NCBI GenBank assembly: GCA_902766135.1
Contig: CACXCK010000011.1
Coordinates: 1-10,405 of the forward strand
DNA length: 10,405 nucleotides
Direction of reading: 5' to 3'
Source of the DNA: an uncultured Erysipelotrichaceae bacterium
Lineage (GTDB): Bacteria; Bacillota_I; Bacilli_A; RF39; UBA660
The position numbers were made by a program, and so were the translations under genes. The notes beneath the pieces are model-generated. The model saw only the letters and a program-made list of their open reading frames with translations, ran no database searches and was not told where the DNA came from. This document shows, piece by piece, positions 1 through 6,771 of this stretch. Each line of letters opens with the position of its first letter. The first letter of the stretch is position 1.

Positions 1-1
1 C

Positions 2-1231
2 ATTCCTAGTGAGTATTACTCATCAGTTAGCTTAAATTATGGTATTAATTACAACGTTATTCAAAAAAAAGATAATAAGTATCGTCTAGTTAGTAATGCC
101 ACAGATGTAATAGCCAACATTCCTGTCAAAAGTATGAATTCTAATGAATTTTCTCCATTTATGACAAACTATTATGAAGTTTTAAAGGGACGTATGCCTG
201 AAAATAAGAACGAAGCTATATTATTAATATTCGAAGATAATAGAATTACCGAAACAACCAAAGAAGTATTAGGCATTAGCGGTGATGACATCTCTTTTGA
301 AGAAACATTAAATAGCAATTTCAAAATAGTTTTAAATAACGACTTATTTACTAATATAAATGATTACTTTATTATGAATGAAGTGAATGAAAAATTATAT
401 AACAACGAAAATAACATAACTGTTAACATAGTTGGAATACTTAGAATGAAAAAAGAACATAAGAATATGATGAGTAGAAGTGGAAGTGGAATTTTCATAA
501 CAGAAGAACTTCAACAATATATTTTAAATAACTCTCTAGAATCAGACATTGTAAAAAAACAAACTGACGCAAACTATAACGTTTTAACAGGTGAAATGTT
601 TGATACAACAAGTAAGAACGGTCTTCTACTTAAAAGCACCATTCTAGGTGCTCTAGGCGGTAAAAAATATCCAAATCTAATCTATATTTATCCAAAAAAC
701 TTTGATGAAAAAGAATCGCTTGTTGAATACTTAAGAAAATATAATGATAATAAAAAAGAAGAAGATCAAGTAATATTCATTGATCAAGCGTCCCTAATAA
801 CAAGCGTATCTGGAAGTATTATGGATGGAATTACCATTGTTCTAATAGCATTCTCATCAATTAGTCTTGTAGTATCTTCAATAATGATTGGTATCATCAT
901 GTACATGTCAGTCTTAGAAAGAACTAAAGAAATTGGCATACTTCGAAGCCTTGGTGCTCGTAAAAAGGATATTTCAAGAGTATTCAATGCTGAAACTTTC
1001 TTAATTGGGCTATTCTCAGGACTCCTAGGAATATTTATTGCCTGGATACTTACCTTCCCAACTAACGTACTATTAAAGAATCTTACTGATCTAGATAATG
1101 TTGCTAAGATGAATATAATTCACTTATTAATACTTCTTATAATAAGTATTACGTTAACTTTAATTGGTGGTTCAATACCTTCAAAAATGGCAAGTAAAAA
1201 GGATCCTGTAATTGCCTTAAGAACTGAATAG
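2..1231 (+). CDS. ABC transporter permease, FtsX/MacB type (3' part, 5' end outside window)
   Basis: The frame is open from the window edge, so the gene starts upstream and about 409 C-terminal residues are present. The ATG at 134 is internal, and no ribosome binding site argues for it as the start. Residues 1 to about 270 of this part look like a soluble, Asn/Lys-rich extracytoplasmic domain. Three membrane segments follow at about 276-302, 331-354 and 373-391. Between the first two lies the cytoplasmic loop ERTKEIGILRSLGARKKDI, the FtsX-family signature that contacts the ATPase. The tail KKDPVIALRTE also matches the usual end of these permeases. Family members move lipids, peptides or drugs, or transmit ATPase motion across the membrane; the substrate here cannot be told. 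In many Bacillota the ATPase is fused ahead of such a permease, so the missing part may include it. No clear terminator directly follows the stop. Confidence 0.88.
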   Translation: MPSEYYSSVSLNYGINYNVIQKKDNKYRLVSNATDVIANIPVKSMNSNEFSPFMTNYYEVLKGRMPENKNEAILLIFEDNRITETTKEVLGISGDDISFEETLNSNFKIVLNNDLFTNINDYFIMNEVNEKLYNNENNITVNIVGILRMKKEHKNMMSRSGSGIFITEELQQYILNNSLESDIVKKQTDANYNVLTGEMFDTTSKNGLLLKSTILGALGGKKYPNLIYIYPKNFDEKESLVEYLRKYNDNKKEEDQVIFIDQASLITSVSGSIMDGITIVLIAFSSISLVVSSIMIGIIMYMSVLERTKEIGILRSLGARKKDISRVFNAETFLIGLFSGLLGIFIAWILTFPTNVLLKNLTDLDNVAKMNIIHLLILLIISITLTLIGGSIPSKMASKKDPVIALRTE

Positions 1232-1263
1232 TATATTTCGACAAAACTTGTCAAAATCTCCCG

Positions 1264-1292
1264 TTGAAAATAATAATTAAAACATTTATAGT
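1264..1292 (+). promoter_or_regulatory. Sigma-A-like promoter for the candidate small RNA
   Basis: TTGAAA at 1264-1269 and TATAGT at 1287-1292 are separated by exactly 17 bases. Each hexamer differs from consensus at one position. Transcription would begin near 1299, just before the first hairpin of the predicted RNA. No start codon with a ribosome binding site follows before the terminator at 1407-1435. Confidence 0.6.
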
Positions 1293-1298
1293 AATAAC

Positions 1299-1435
1299 CA
1301 ACCAAACAAGTTTTGGCCAGAATTCCCAAATTAATTCGTATTCATAGAACACTACCTAGCCAACCAAAATCATTTCAACCACAACTACATATTGGAAGGG
1401 AATTCGGAAAAGAACAGCAAATCGCTGTTTTTTTC
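1299..1435 (+). ncRNA. Candidate structured small RNA, about 135 nt, family not recognised
   Basis: Three hairpins follow one another with almost no linker. Hairpin 1 pairs CCAAA (1302-1306) with TTTGG (1312-1316). A long-range closing stem pairs CC-A-GAATTCCC (1317-1327) with GGGAATTC-GG (1398-1407), ten pairs with one bulged A. The terminator hairpin occupies 1407-1435. The large loop enclosed by the closing stem contains 34 bases without any G (1360-1393), so it should stay mostly single-stranded. A good promoter lies directly upstream, and the next operon has its own promoter downstream, so the RNA looks independently transcribed. I see no SRP, tmRNA, RNase P, T-box or 6S hallmark in it. 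It could instead be a structured 3' UTR of the upstream permease gene, or an inactive remnant. Structure and promoter are read from the sequence; the function is unknown. Confidence 0.55.
1407..1435 (+). terminator. Rho-independent terminator of the candidate small RNA
   Basis: AACAGC (1413-1418) pairs with GCTGTT (1424-1429) across a five-base loop. The run of T to 1434 can serve as the U-tract or, partly, extend the stem with the A-rich bases at 1408-1411. It separates the small RNA region, and read-through from the upstream permease gene, from the operon starting at 1500. Confidence 0.8.
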
Positions 1436-1447
1436 TTTGCTACTTTC

Positions 1448-1476
1448 TTGACTCGCTATCTAATATTTCTTATAAT
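1448..1476 (+). promoter_or_regulatory. Promoter of the four-gene operon
   Basis: TTGACT (1448-1453) and a perfect TATAAT (1471-1476) are 17 bases apart. Initiation near 1483 would give a leader of only about 17 nt, holding the ribosome binding site AGAAGGGG (1488-1495) ahead of the ATG at 1500. With so short a leader there is no room for a riboswitch or attenuator. Confidence 0.8.
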
Positions 1477-1499
1477 ATATATTAGGAAGAAGGGGCTAC

Positions 1500-3074
1500 A
1501 TGAAAAAAAGAACATTTTTGACAAAGCTTAGAAATGGCATTAAAGGTAGACCAGAAGATGAAATAGAAGAAATCGTCAAAGAGTACAGTGGTTACATTGA
1601 TGATCGAATCAAAAAAGGACTAAGTGAAGAAGATGCTGTCAAAACATTTGGCGATGTCTTTGAGTTAGCTGAAGAATTATCAAATAAAAAAGAACAAATG
1701 GAAAAAGACCCAATTGGTGACGCCGCTAATAAATTGATTATCAAAATCGAAAGAATAATTAAGAGTGTTAGTAAAAAAAGTCCCAAAGAATTATCAATTT
1801 TGTTCTGCGAAGCTATTACTTTTCTATTAATTTTAGGTATTTTACATATTCCCGTTAACTTATTAATTAGATTAGGTAAAGATGTTTTTTATATTCTTCC
1901 AAGTCCAGTAAATAGAATATTCTATAGACTATGGCATTTTGTTCTTGACCTATCTTATTATGTTTTTTCTGTAGTAATTACCCTAAGATGCTTAGACAAT
2001 ATTGTTCCAACTGATGATGATACACCACTTCCCAAAAAGACAGAAAAACAATTTAATGTTAGCAAACTTATTATTAACATCATGGTTTTTGCACTCAAAA
2101 TGTTTTCAATATTAATTTTACTAGGCTTATCAATATATCTACTTGGGATGACTATTATACTACTATTATGTATTTATCTATTCTTTAAAGGTGTTACTTA
2201 CTACGGTTTTTACTTGGTAATGATTACCTTATTTCTACTTGGAACCCTTTTCTTTTCACTACTATATGATTATGTAATAGACAAAAAGAATAATGCTCTT
2301 TTTTTCACCATTCGTCTTACCTGTGCTTTTGTTCTTTTATCCATCGGCTGTGGTATTGCGGCAGTAGAAATAACTGATACTGAGTTTATTAACAGTGCTC
2401 CTCAAAGTATTACCACTGAGGTATTAAAAGAAGAACTAATTATGGATAAAAACACTGTATTTGTTGGTAATGTATCTGACTATATAGTGGATAACAACAT
2501 AAAAAATGTTATTGTTGAATTCCACTATTATCCAATCGCTAATCAAATATCAACAAATATCAAAAAAGAAGATAATAACGTATATTTAAATTGGAATATT
2601 GAAAGTGTGTATGTAAAACCAGAATTAATTAAAGATGTCATTAGCCACCTAGCAGAAAAAAAAGTATACAATTACTACCTAGAGCCAATAATAACAATAA
2701 CTAGTAACGAAGAAAATATTGAAACAATCAAGAATAATCGTCTAAGATACTATCAAGGTGAAACAAAGTATTTTTCATGCAATTTCACTCGTACATACTA
2801 CGTTGAGATGATTCGTAATACTAAAGATGAGAAAAACTATGTTGTGTTGTCAGAAAATGGTAGTGACGAGATAGCTACAATTGAAATAAACAATGAGCTA
2901 ATTAATAACTTAGAAGTAGGTTCATTTTATGAATTTACATTCAAAACATATCAATCTTATATCGATACAGACATTAATAACATCTTTAATGAAAATGAAA
3001 TAGAAAGCATTAAAAAAACAGAAAAAAATATAAGTGAACATATTCAAGAAGAATCATGTTCAAAATTCTATTAA
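1500..3074 (+). CDS. HAAS/DUF1700-domain multi-pass membrane protein
   Basis: Residues 1 to about 65 form a HAAS/DUF1700-type helical domain: a FLTKLRNGIKGRPEDEIEEI start, an acidic EYSGYIDDRIKKG stretch and the (S/T)EEDAVKTFGD turn are typical. In Bacillota this domain usually sits in small membrane proteins next to PadR-family repressors and is thought to take part in signalling. Here about six hydrophobic segments follow (roughly 98-123, 145-165, 188-208, 211-230, 234-256 and 268-290). A C-terminal region of about 230 residues (291-524) then probably lies outside the membrane. At 524 residues it is much longer than a plain DUF1700 protein, and I do not recognise the C-terminal domain. The start is set by AGAAGGGG upstream. 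It is the first gene of the operon, 12 bases before the ATPase. No PadR gene is adjacent. A membrane sensor or scaffold is a guess from the architecture. Confidence 0.8.
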   Translation: MKKRTFLTKLRNGIKGRPEDEIEEIVKEYSGYIDDRIKKGLSEEDAVKTFGDVFELAEELSNKKEQMEKDPIGDAANKLIIKIERIIKSVSKKSPKELSILFCEAITFLLILGILHIPVNLLIRLGKDVFYILPSPVNRIFYRLWHFVLDLSYYVFSVVITLRCLDNIVPTDDDTPLPKKTEKQFNVSKLIINIMVFALKMFSILILLGLSIYLLGMTIILLLCIYLFFKGVTYYGFYLVMITLFLLGTLFFSLLYDYVIDKKNNALFFTIRLTCAFVLLSIGCGIAAVEITDTEFINSAPQSITTEVLKEELIMDKNTVFVGNVSDYIVDNNIKNVIVEFHYYPIANQISTNIKKEDNNVYLNWNIESVYVKPELIKDVISHLAEKKVYNYYLEPIITITSNEENIETIKNNRLRYYQGETKYFSCNFTRTYYVEMIRNTKDEKNYVVLSENGSDEIATIEINNELINNLEVGSFYEFTFKTYQSYIDTDINNIFNENEIESIKKTEKNISEHIQEESCSKFY

Positions 3075-3086
3075 TAAGGAGGGTAT

Positions 3087-4025
3087 ATGGAAGAATTAGT
3101 GATTCCTACCGGAATGTTAGAACGTTATGGCGAAGATTTAACTGCTAAAAAGTATATAACAAATCCAGCTATTGCAAGAGATAATGAAATTAAACAAGTA
3201 ATACTTTGTTTGCTAACACCTGAAAAGAGTGCATTGTTAGTAGGTAAACCTGGCATAGGTAAAACTGCCATAGTTGAAGGATTAGCATATTTAATTCAAA
3301 AAAACGAAGTTCCAAACGCTTTAAAAGGATGGCATATAATTAAGATTAATATTACATCCTTACTAGGAGAAATAAATGTTGAAGGCGCTACAGAAGCAAA
3401 GATTGATTTACTTATCAAAGAATTAAACGAAAGAGAAAAAACAATTCTTTTTATCGATGAAACTCACGTATTAGTAAATAAAAACACAACAGATAACAGT
3501 GGTATAGATTTTGCTAACATGTTAAAGGCTGGCCTTGACCGTGGTACCATAAAAATGATTGGGGCAACCACAACTGAAGAATACGAAACATATATTTTAA
3601 GAGACAGAGCCTTTCTAAGAAGATTTCAAAAAATTGAAGTTTTAGAAACAGATGCCGAGGATACAGTCAAAATATTGCTAGGAACAATTCCTAAATTGGA
3701 AGCGCAAATGAATGTTAAATTAAACTACACAGATTTTATTAAAGAAAAAATCATGAAGTTTATCGTTGAAATGACAGATGAATACAAAAGAGTATATGAA
3801 ATTGCTTCTCGTTATCCTGACATCTGTCTTACAATCATTGCTAATGCTTTTACCTATGCGGTCTTTGACAATGAAACAGAAGTAAAAATAAAGCATATAT
3901 ATAAAGCTATTTGCAATGCTAAAAATATTTATGAAGATGTCAAACTAAAAGAAATTGAAAGATTCAAAAAAGAGTTTAAAGACTTAATTAGAGAAGAAAA
4001 TGTTGATTTAGAAAGTAGGGAATAA
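3087..4025 (+). CDS. Single-domain AAA+ ATPase related to the first AAA module of ClpA/ClpB/ClpC
   Basis: The 312-residue protein opens with LERYGEDLT, the exact entry to the D1 module of Clp/Hsp100 unfoldases. It then shows Walker A GKPGIGKT (53-60), Walker B ILFIDE (120-125), a sensor-1 region GATTTEEY (159-166), paired arginines R178-R179 at the arginine-finger position and a small-domain SRYPDICL segment near 241-248. The N-domain, M-domain and second AAA module of the ClpB and ClpC families are all absent. Where Clp D1 modules have the pore loop with a conserved aromatic (YRGEFE), this protein has GEINVEGATEAKI (94-106), with no Tyr or Phe. It therefore may not thread proteins as Clp unfoldases do. 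The last 30 residues are a charged helix. ATP hydrolysis is likely because both Walker motifs are intact; the target is unknown. A strong AAGGAGGG precedes the ATG, and the next gene starts two bases after its stop. Confidence 0.88.
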   Translation: MEELVIPTGMLERYGEDLTAKKYITNPAIARDNEIKQVILCLLTPEKSALLVGKPGIGKTAIVEGLAYLIQKNEVPNALKGWHIIKINITSLLGEINVEGATEAKIDLLIKELNEREKTILFIDETHVLVNKNTTDNSGIDFANMLKAGLDRGTIKMIGATTTEEYETYILRDRAFLRRFQKIEVLETDAEDTVKILLGTIPKLEAQMNVKLNYTDFIKEKIMKFIVEMTDEYKRVYEIASRYPDICLTIIANAFTYAVFDNETEVKIKHIYKAICNAKNIYEDVKLKEIERFKKEFKDLIREENVDLESRE

Positions 4026-4027
4026 GA

Positions 4028-5092
4028 ATGAAAAGAATAAAAGTGGTTCAAATTGGTTGTGGTAAGATGAGTAAATACATCATGCGTTTTATTTATGAAA
4101 AAGATGGCGAAATAGTCGGAGCTTTCGATGTCAATGAAAAAATAATTGGTAATGATATCGGTGTAATTATGGGTACTGAAGAAAAAGGCATAAAAGTTAG
4201 TAGTATTAATATTTTAGATGAAGTGTTAAGAAAAACTAAACCAGACGTTGCCATTATAGCAACTAAAAGCACTTTAAATGAAATAAATAATGAACTAAGA
4301 ACTTGTATAAAAAATAGTGTAAACGTTCTAACAACATGTGAAGAAGCCTTCTTTCCAGAAAACTCTAATCCTCTTTTATATAAAGAATTAGATACCCTAG
4401 CTAAAGCCTTCAATTGTACCATCATTGGCTGTGGCTACCAAGATATATTTTGGGGACATATTATAACCGATATATGCGGCTCAACCCATAAAATAACAAA
4501 AATTAAAGGAGTTAGTTCGTATAATATTGAAGATTATGGCTTAGCCCTTGCCAATGCTCATGGGGCAGGTTTGACAGTTTCCGAATTTGAAAGTACCATC
4601 TCCGAAATTAATAGATACACTAAAGATGATATTAGCGCCTTAAAAAATAAGCGTGAATTCATTCCGAGCTATATGTGGAATGTTGCTGGTTGGTTGGCTG
4701 ACAGATTAAATATTCACATATCTGACATAAAGGAAGAACGAAAACCAATAATTTCATCAACTAAAATAGAGAGTAATACCCTTAACATGACAATTGATGA
4801 AGGTATGTGTATTGGAACCATTTCGAAAGTATATGCCAAAACAGAGGAAGATATTCTAATTGAGATAGAATGCATTGGTAAAATATATGATAAAGATGAG
4901 ACAGACAAAAATGAATGGACTATATTTGGCTGCCCAACAACTAAGTTATGCTTTGCTTCCCCAGAAACAGCTGAACTAACATGCGCAGACGTAGTTAACA
5001 GGATACCAGATATTATTAACGCCCCAAAAGGATTTATAACAACATCAAAAATGGCTAGTGCAAAATACATTAAAGAAAGTTTAAATGATTAA
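4028..5092 (+). CDS. 2,4-diaminopentanoate dehydrogenase-like NAD(P)-dependent oxidoreductase
   Basis: The N-terminus is a Rossmann fold: VVQIGCGKMS (6-15) carries the glycine-rich nucleotide loop, and VGAFDVN (30-36) is the second strand, whose acid suggests NAD(H) binding. Further family-like segments are VLTTCEEAFFP (100-110), GCGYQDIFWG (134-143), GVSSYNIEDYG (161-171), AHGAGLT (177-183) and the C-terminal VVNRIPDIINAPKGFIT (322-338). These resemble the dihydrodipicolinate-reductase-like amine dehydrogenases, of which 2,4-diaminopentanoate dehydrogenase (Ord) of oxidative ornithine fermentation is the characterised member. At 354 residues the length fits Ord. The other ornithine genes (ortAB, oraSE) are not in the window, so the substrate may differ. 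The gene lies two bases after the ATPase stop and 15 bases before the deacetylase, so co-transcription is very likely. The family call comes from memory of motifs; the substrate is inference. Confidence 0.68.
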   Translation: MKRIKVVQIGCGKMSKYIMRFIYEKDGEIVGAFDVNEKIIGNDIGVIMGTEEKGIKVSSINILDEVLRKTKPDVAIIATKSTLNEINNELRTCIKNSVNVLTTCEEAFFPENSNPLLYKELDTLAKAFNCTIIGCGYQDIFWGHIITDICGSTHKITKIKGVSSYNIEDYGLALANAHGAGLTVSEFESTISEINRYTKDDISALKNKREFIPSYMWNVAGWLADRLNIHISDIKEERKPIISSTKIESNTLNMTIDEGMCIGTISKVYAKTEEDILIEIECIGKIYDKDETDKNEWTIFGCPTTKLCFASPETAELTCADVVNRIPDIINAPKGFITTSKMASAKYIKESLND

Positions 5093-5107
5093 TTAGTAGG
5101 AGGCTGT

Positions 5108-6514
5108 ATGAAAGTAGAAAGATTGTTATTTATAGGAATAATTATAATTATCATAATTGGCAATATAACAATCTTTTTTCCTCACTTTAGAATTAAAGAT
5201 TATAAAAAAACTATTGAATTATCATACCAAGATGAATATGTTAGAAACATTGGGATAATTTGCTATGGCAATATGCTTGAATGTAAAGACGTAGAAGTAA
5301 TAGAAGAAGGATTCATAGACACCTCTAAAGTTGGAACATACCACATGACATACACCTTAAAACATGACTCCTCATCAAAAGTATTAGAACAAGACCTTAT
5401 TGTAAAAGATAAAATAAAGCCTACTATAACTATTGATGATGAAGTAATTAATGTTTGCCCAAATGGCAAAATAGAATCAAAAATTAAAGCATTTGATGAA
5501 TATGATGGCGATTTAACTAATAGTTTAAAAACAAATATCAAAGATGATTTAATCACTATCGAAGTTGAAGACTCATCCAAAAACAAAACAATAATTGAAA
5601 AAAAAGTGACAACTAAAGATGAAATTGCCCCAATAATTAAACTAAATAAAGAACAAGAATTATCAATCGAAATTGGTAGTAAATACGAAGAACCTGGCGC
5701 TACTGCCGAAGATAATTGTGACGGTGATTTAACTGAACATATTGAAGTAATAGGAAGTGTTAATCCTTCCAAAAGTGGAAACTACACTATAACATATAAA
5801 GTAAGTGACAAAGCTGGAAATGAAGCAACTATTAGCAGAATTATTCATGTCTATGAAAAGTACAAACAAGTATATGGCCATGGGACTATTTACTTAACCT
5901 TTGATGATGGTCCAGGACCTTATACAGAAGAATTACTAAATATTTTAAAAAAATATAATATTAAAGCGACCTTTTTTGTCACAGATCAAGCTCTTACAAG
6001 AGGATATGATCATTTAATAAAAAGAGCATCAGATGAAGGACACACAATCGGGTTACACAGTAAAACTCATGATTACAGCTATATCTATTCATCAACCAAA
6101 AATTATTTTGATGACTTAAACGCAATAGAGTACAAAGTTGAAAGAATAACTGGCAAAAAAACTAAATTTATAAGATTCCCAGGCGGAAGTTCCAATACAA
6201 TAAGCAAAAACTATGATAATGGAAGTCATATAATGAGTTCTCTTGGTAAGATGGTAACTGAAAAGGGATATAAGTACTATGACTGGAACATCGTCAGTGG
6301 CGACGCTGGTGAAACAACAAACACTGATACAGTAGCCAAAAATGTTATTAATTCTCTAGGCGAAAAAAGCACATATGTAGTATTACAACATGACATAAAA
6401 AAATACAGCGTGGACGCCGTAGAAACAATTATAAAATATGGCTTATCACATGGCTTTACATTTAAAAACATCACGGATAGTACGCCATTAGTTCAACATC
6501 ATAAAAATAACTAG
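5108..6514 (+). CDS. Membrane-anchored polysaccharide deacetylase (PgdA-like) with Ig-like repeats
   Basis: One N-terminal hydrophobic segment (about 5-24) serves as signal anchor. Residues about 30-250 hold three Ig-like modules; the third (174-249, with PGATAEDNCDGDLT and YKVSDKAGNEA) is a clear DUF5011-type domain, the second (103-170) is related and the first is weak. The NodB catalytic domain follows (about 258-460): TFDDGP (264-269, with Asp266 and Asp267), the zinc-binding HSKTH (317-321), RFPGG (356-360), DWNIVSGD (392-399) and the late histidine in LQHD (426-429). All five motifs are intact, so it should be active, most likely removing acetyl groups from peptidoglycan N-acetylglucosamine outside the cell, which in known cases gives lysozyme resistance. 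AGGAGG precedes the ATG. It is the last gene of the operon, and its stop codon lies in the terminator stem. Another GlcNAc polymer as substrate cannot be excluded. Confidence 0.92.
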   Translation: MKVERLLFIGIIIIIIIGNITIFFPHFRIKDYKKTIELSYQDEYVRNIGIICYGNMLECKDVEVIEEGFIDTSKVGTYHMTYTLKHDSSSKVLEQDLIVKDKIKPTITIDDEVINVCPNGKIESKIKAFDEYDGDLTNSLKTNIKDDLITIEVEDSSKNKTIIEKKVTTKDEIAPIIKLNKEQELSIEIGSKYEEPGATAEDNCDGDLTEHIEVIGSVNPSKSGNYTITYKVSDKAGNEATISRIIHVYEKYKQVYGHGTIYLTFDDGPGPYTEELLNILKKYNIKATFFVTDQALTRGYDHLIKRASDEGHTIGLHSKTHDYSYIYSSTKNYFDDLNAIEYKVERITGKKTKFIRFPGGSSNTISKNYDNGSHIMSSLGKMVTEKGYKYYDWNIVSGDAGETTNTDTVAKNVINSLGEKSTYVVLQHDIKKYSVDAVETIIKYGLSHGFTFKNITDSTPLVQHHKNN

Positions 6515-6530
6515 TATCCTAGTTATTTTT
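6503..6530. terminator. Bidirectional terminator between convergent genes
   Basis: AAAAATAACTAG (6503-6514) and CTAGTTATTTTT (6519-6530) form a perfect 12-bp stem with a TATC loop. The T-run on either strand gives a U-tract in both directions. The stem contains the TAG stop of the deacetylase (6512-6514) and, on the other strand, the TAG stop of the small membrane gene (6519-6521). Confidence 0.85.
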
Positions 6531-6728
6531 ATTTATAATAGCCATCAGAACTAAAATAAGAGCTAAGACAAATAAAGCAGCCAAAAATAGTGTTAATGTT
6601 TGTTGATCCATAAAGCCTAATAAAAAATGATTAAGCATATCATAAGCATCTGAAAAAGCTTTCCAAAGTGGATAAAAAAAGTCCTCCAAATCAGTTTTAA
6701 TACTCAAAATAATCATTAAAAACACCAT
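6519..6728 (-). CDS. Small single-pass membrane protein, hypothetical
   Basis: This 69-residue protein has an amphipathic, aromatic-rich first half (LEDFFYPLWKAF, about 14-25), one strong hydrophobic helix at about 46-65 (LTLFLAALFVLALILVLMAI) and a short charged tail, NKNN. I do not recognise a family. Support for a real gene comes from its surroundings: a promoter on the minus strand (TTGTTT, 17 bases, TATAAT) and a shared terminator at its stop codon. The start is uncertain. AGGAAAG lies only three bases before the ATG at 6728, and the predicted transcript begins at about 6736, so the leader would be nearly absent. An in-frame ATG at 6716 would give 65 residues and a leader of about 20 nt but a weaker ribosome site. 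Confidence 0.55.
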   Translation of the reverse strand: MVFLMIILSIKTDLEDFFYPLWKAFSDAYDMLNHFLLGFMDQQTLTLFLAALFVLALILVLMAIINKNN

Positions 6729-6742
6729 CTTTCCTAATAATT

Positions 6743-6771
6743 ATTATAATATACTCTTGAAAAATAAACAA
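6743..6771 (-). promoter_or_regulatory. Minus-strand promoter for the small membrane protein gene
   Basis: On the minus strand, TTGTTT (plus-strand 6766-6771) and TATAAT (6743-6748) are 17 bases apart. The elements are interleaved with the plus-strand tRNA promoter at 6757-6785. Confidence 0.6.

Noticed and set aside
1240..1252. Inverted repeat GACAA-AAC-TTGTC after the permease stop, considered as a terminator or operator
   Set aside because: The stem is only five pairs and is followed by A, not T. It could be an operator but nothing else supports that.
1313..1531. Open frame of 72 codons on the plus strand in the gap after the permease gene
   Set aside because: It needs a TTG start without a ribosome site, runs through a terminator hairpin and the operon promoter, and ends inside the next gene. 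The long open run is explained by the scarcity of stops in the C/A-rich loop.
4690..4699. Ten-base perfect match TTGGTTGGCT to the loop of the candidate small RNA (1358-1367), inside the oxidoreductase gene; a similar match exists near 7526 in the DUF975 gene
   Set aside because: Both lie within coding sequence at Gly-Trp codons, not at a ribosome site, and a ten-base match is not rare for a repetitive loop in a 10 kb window.
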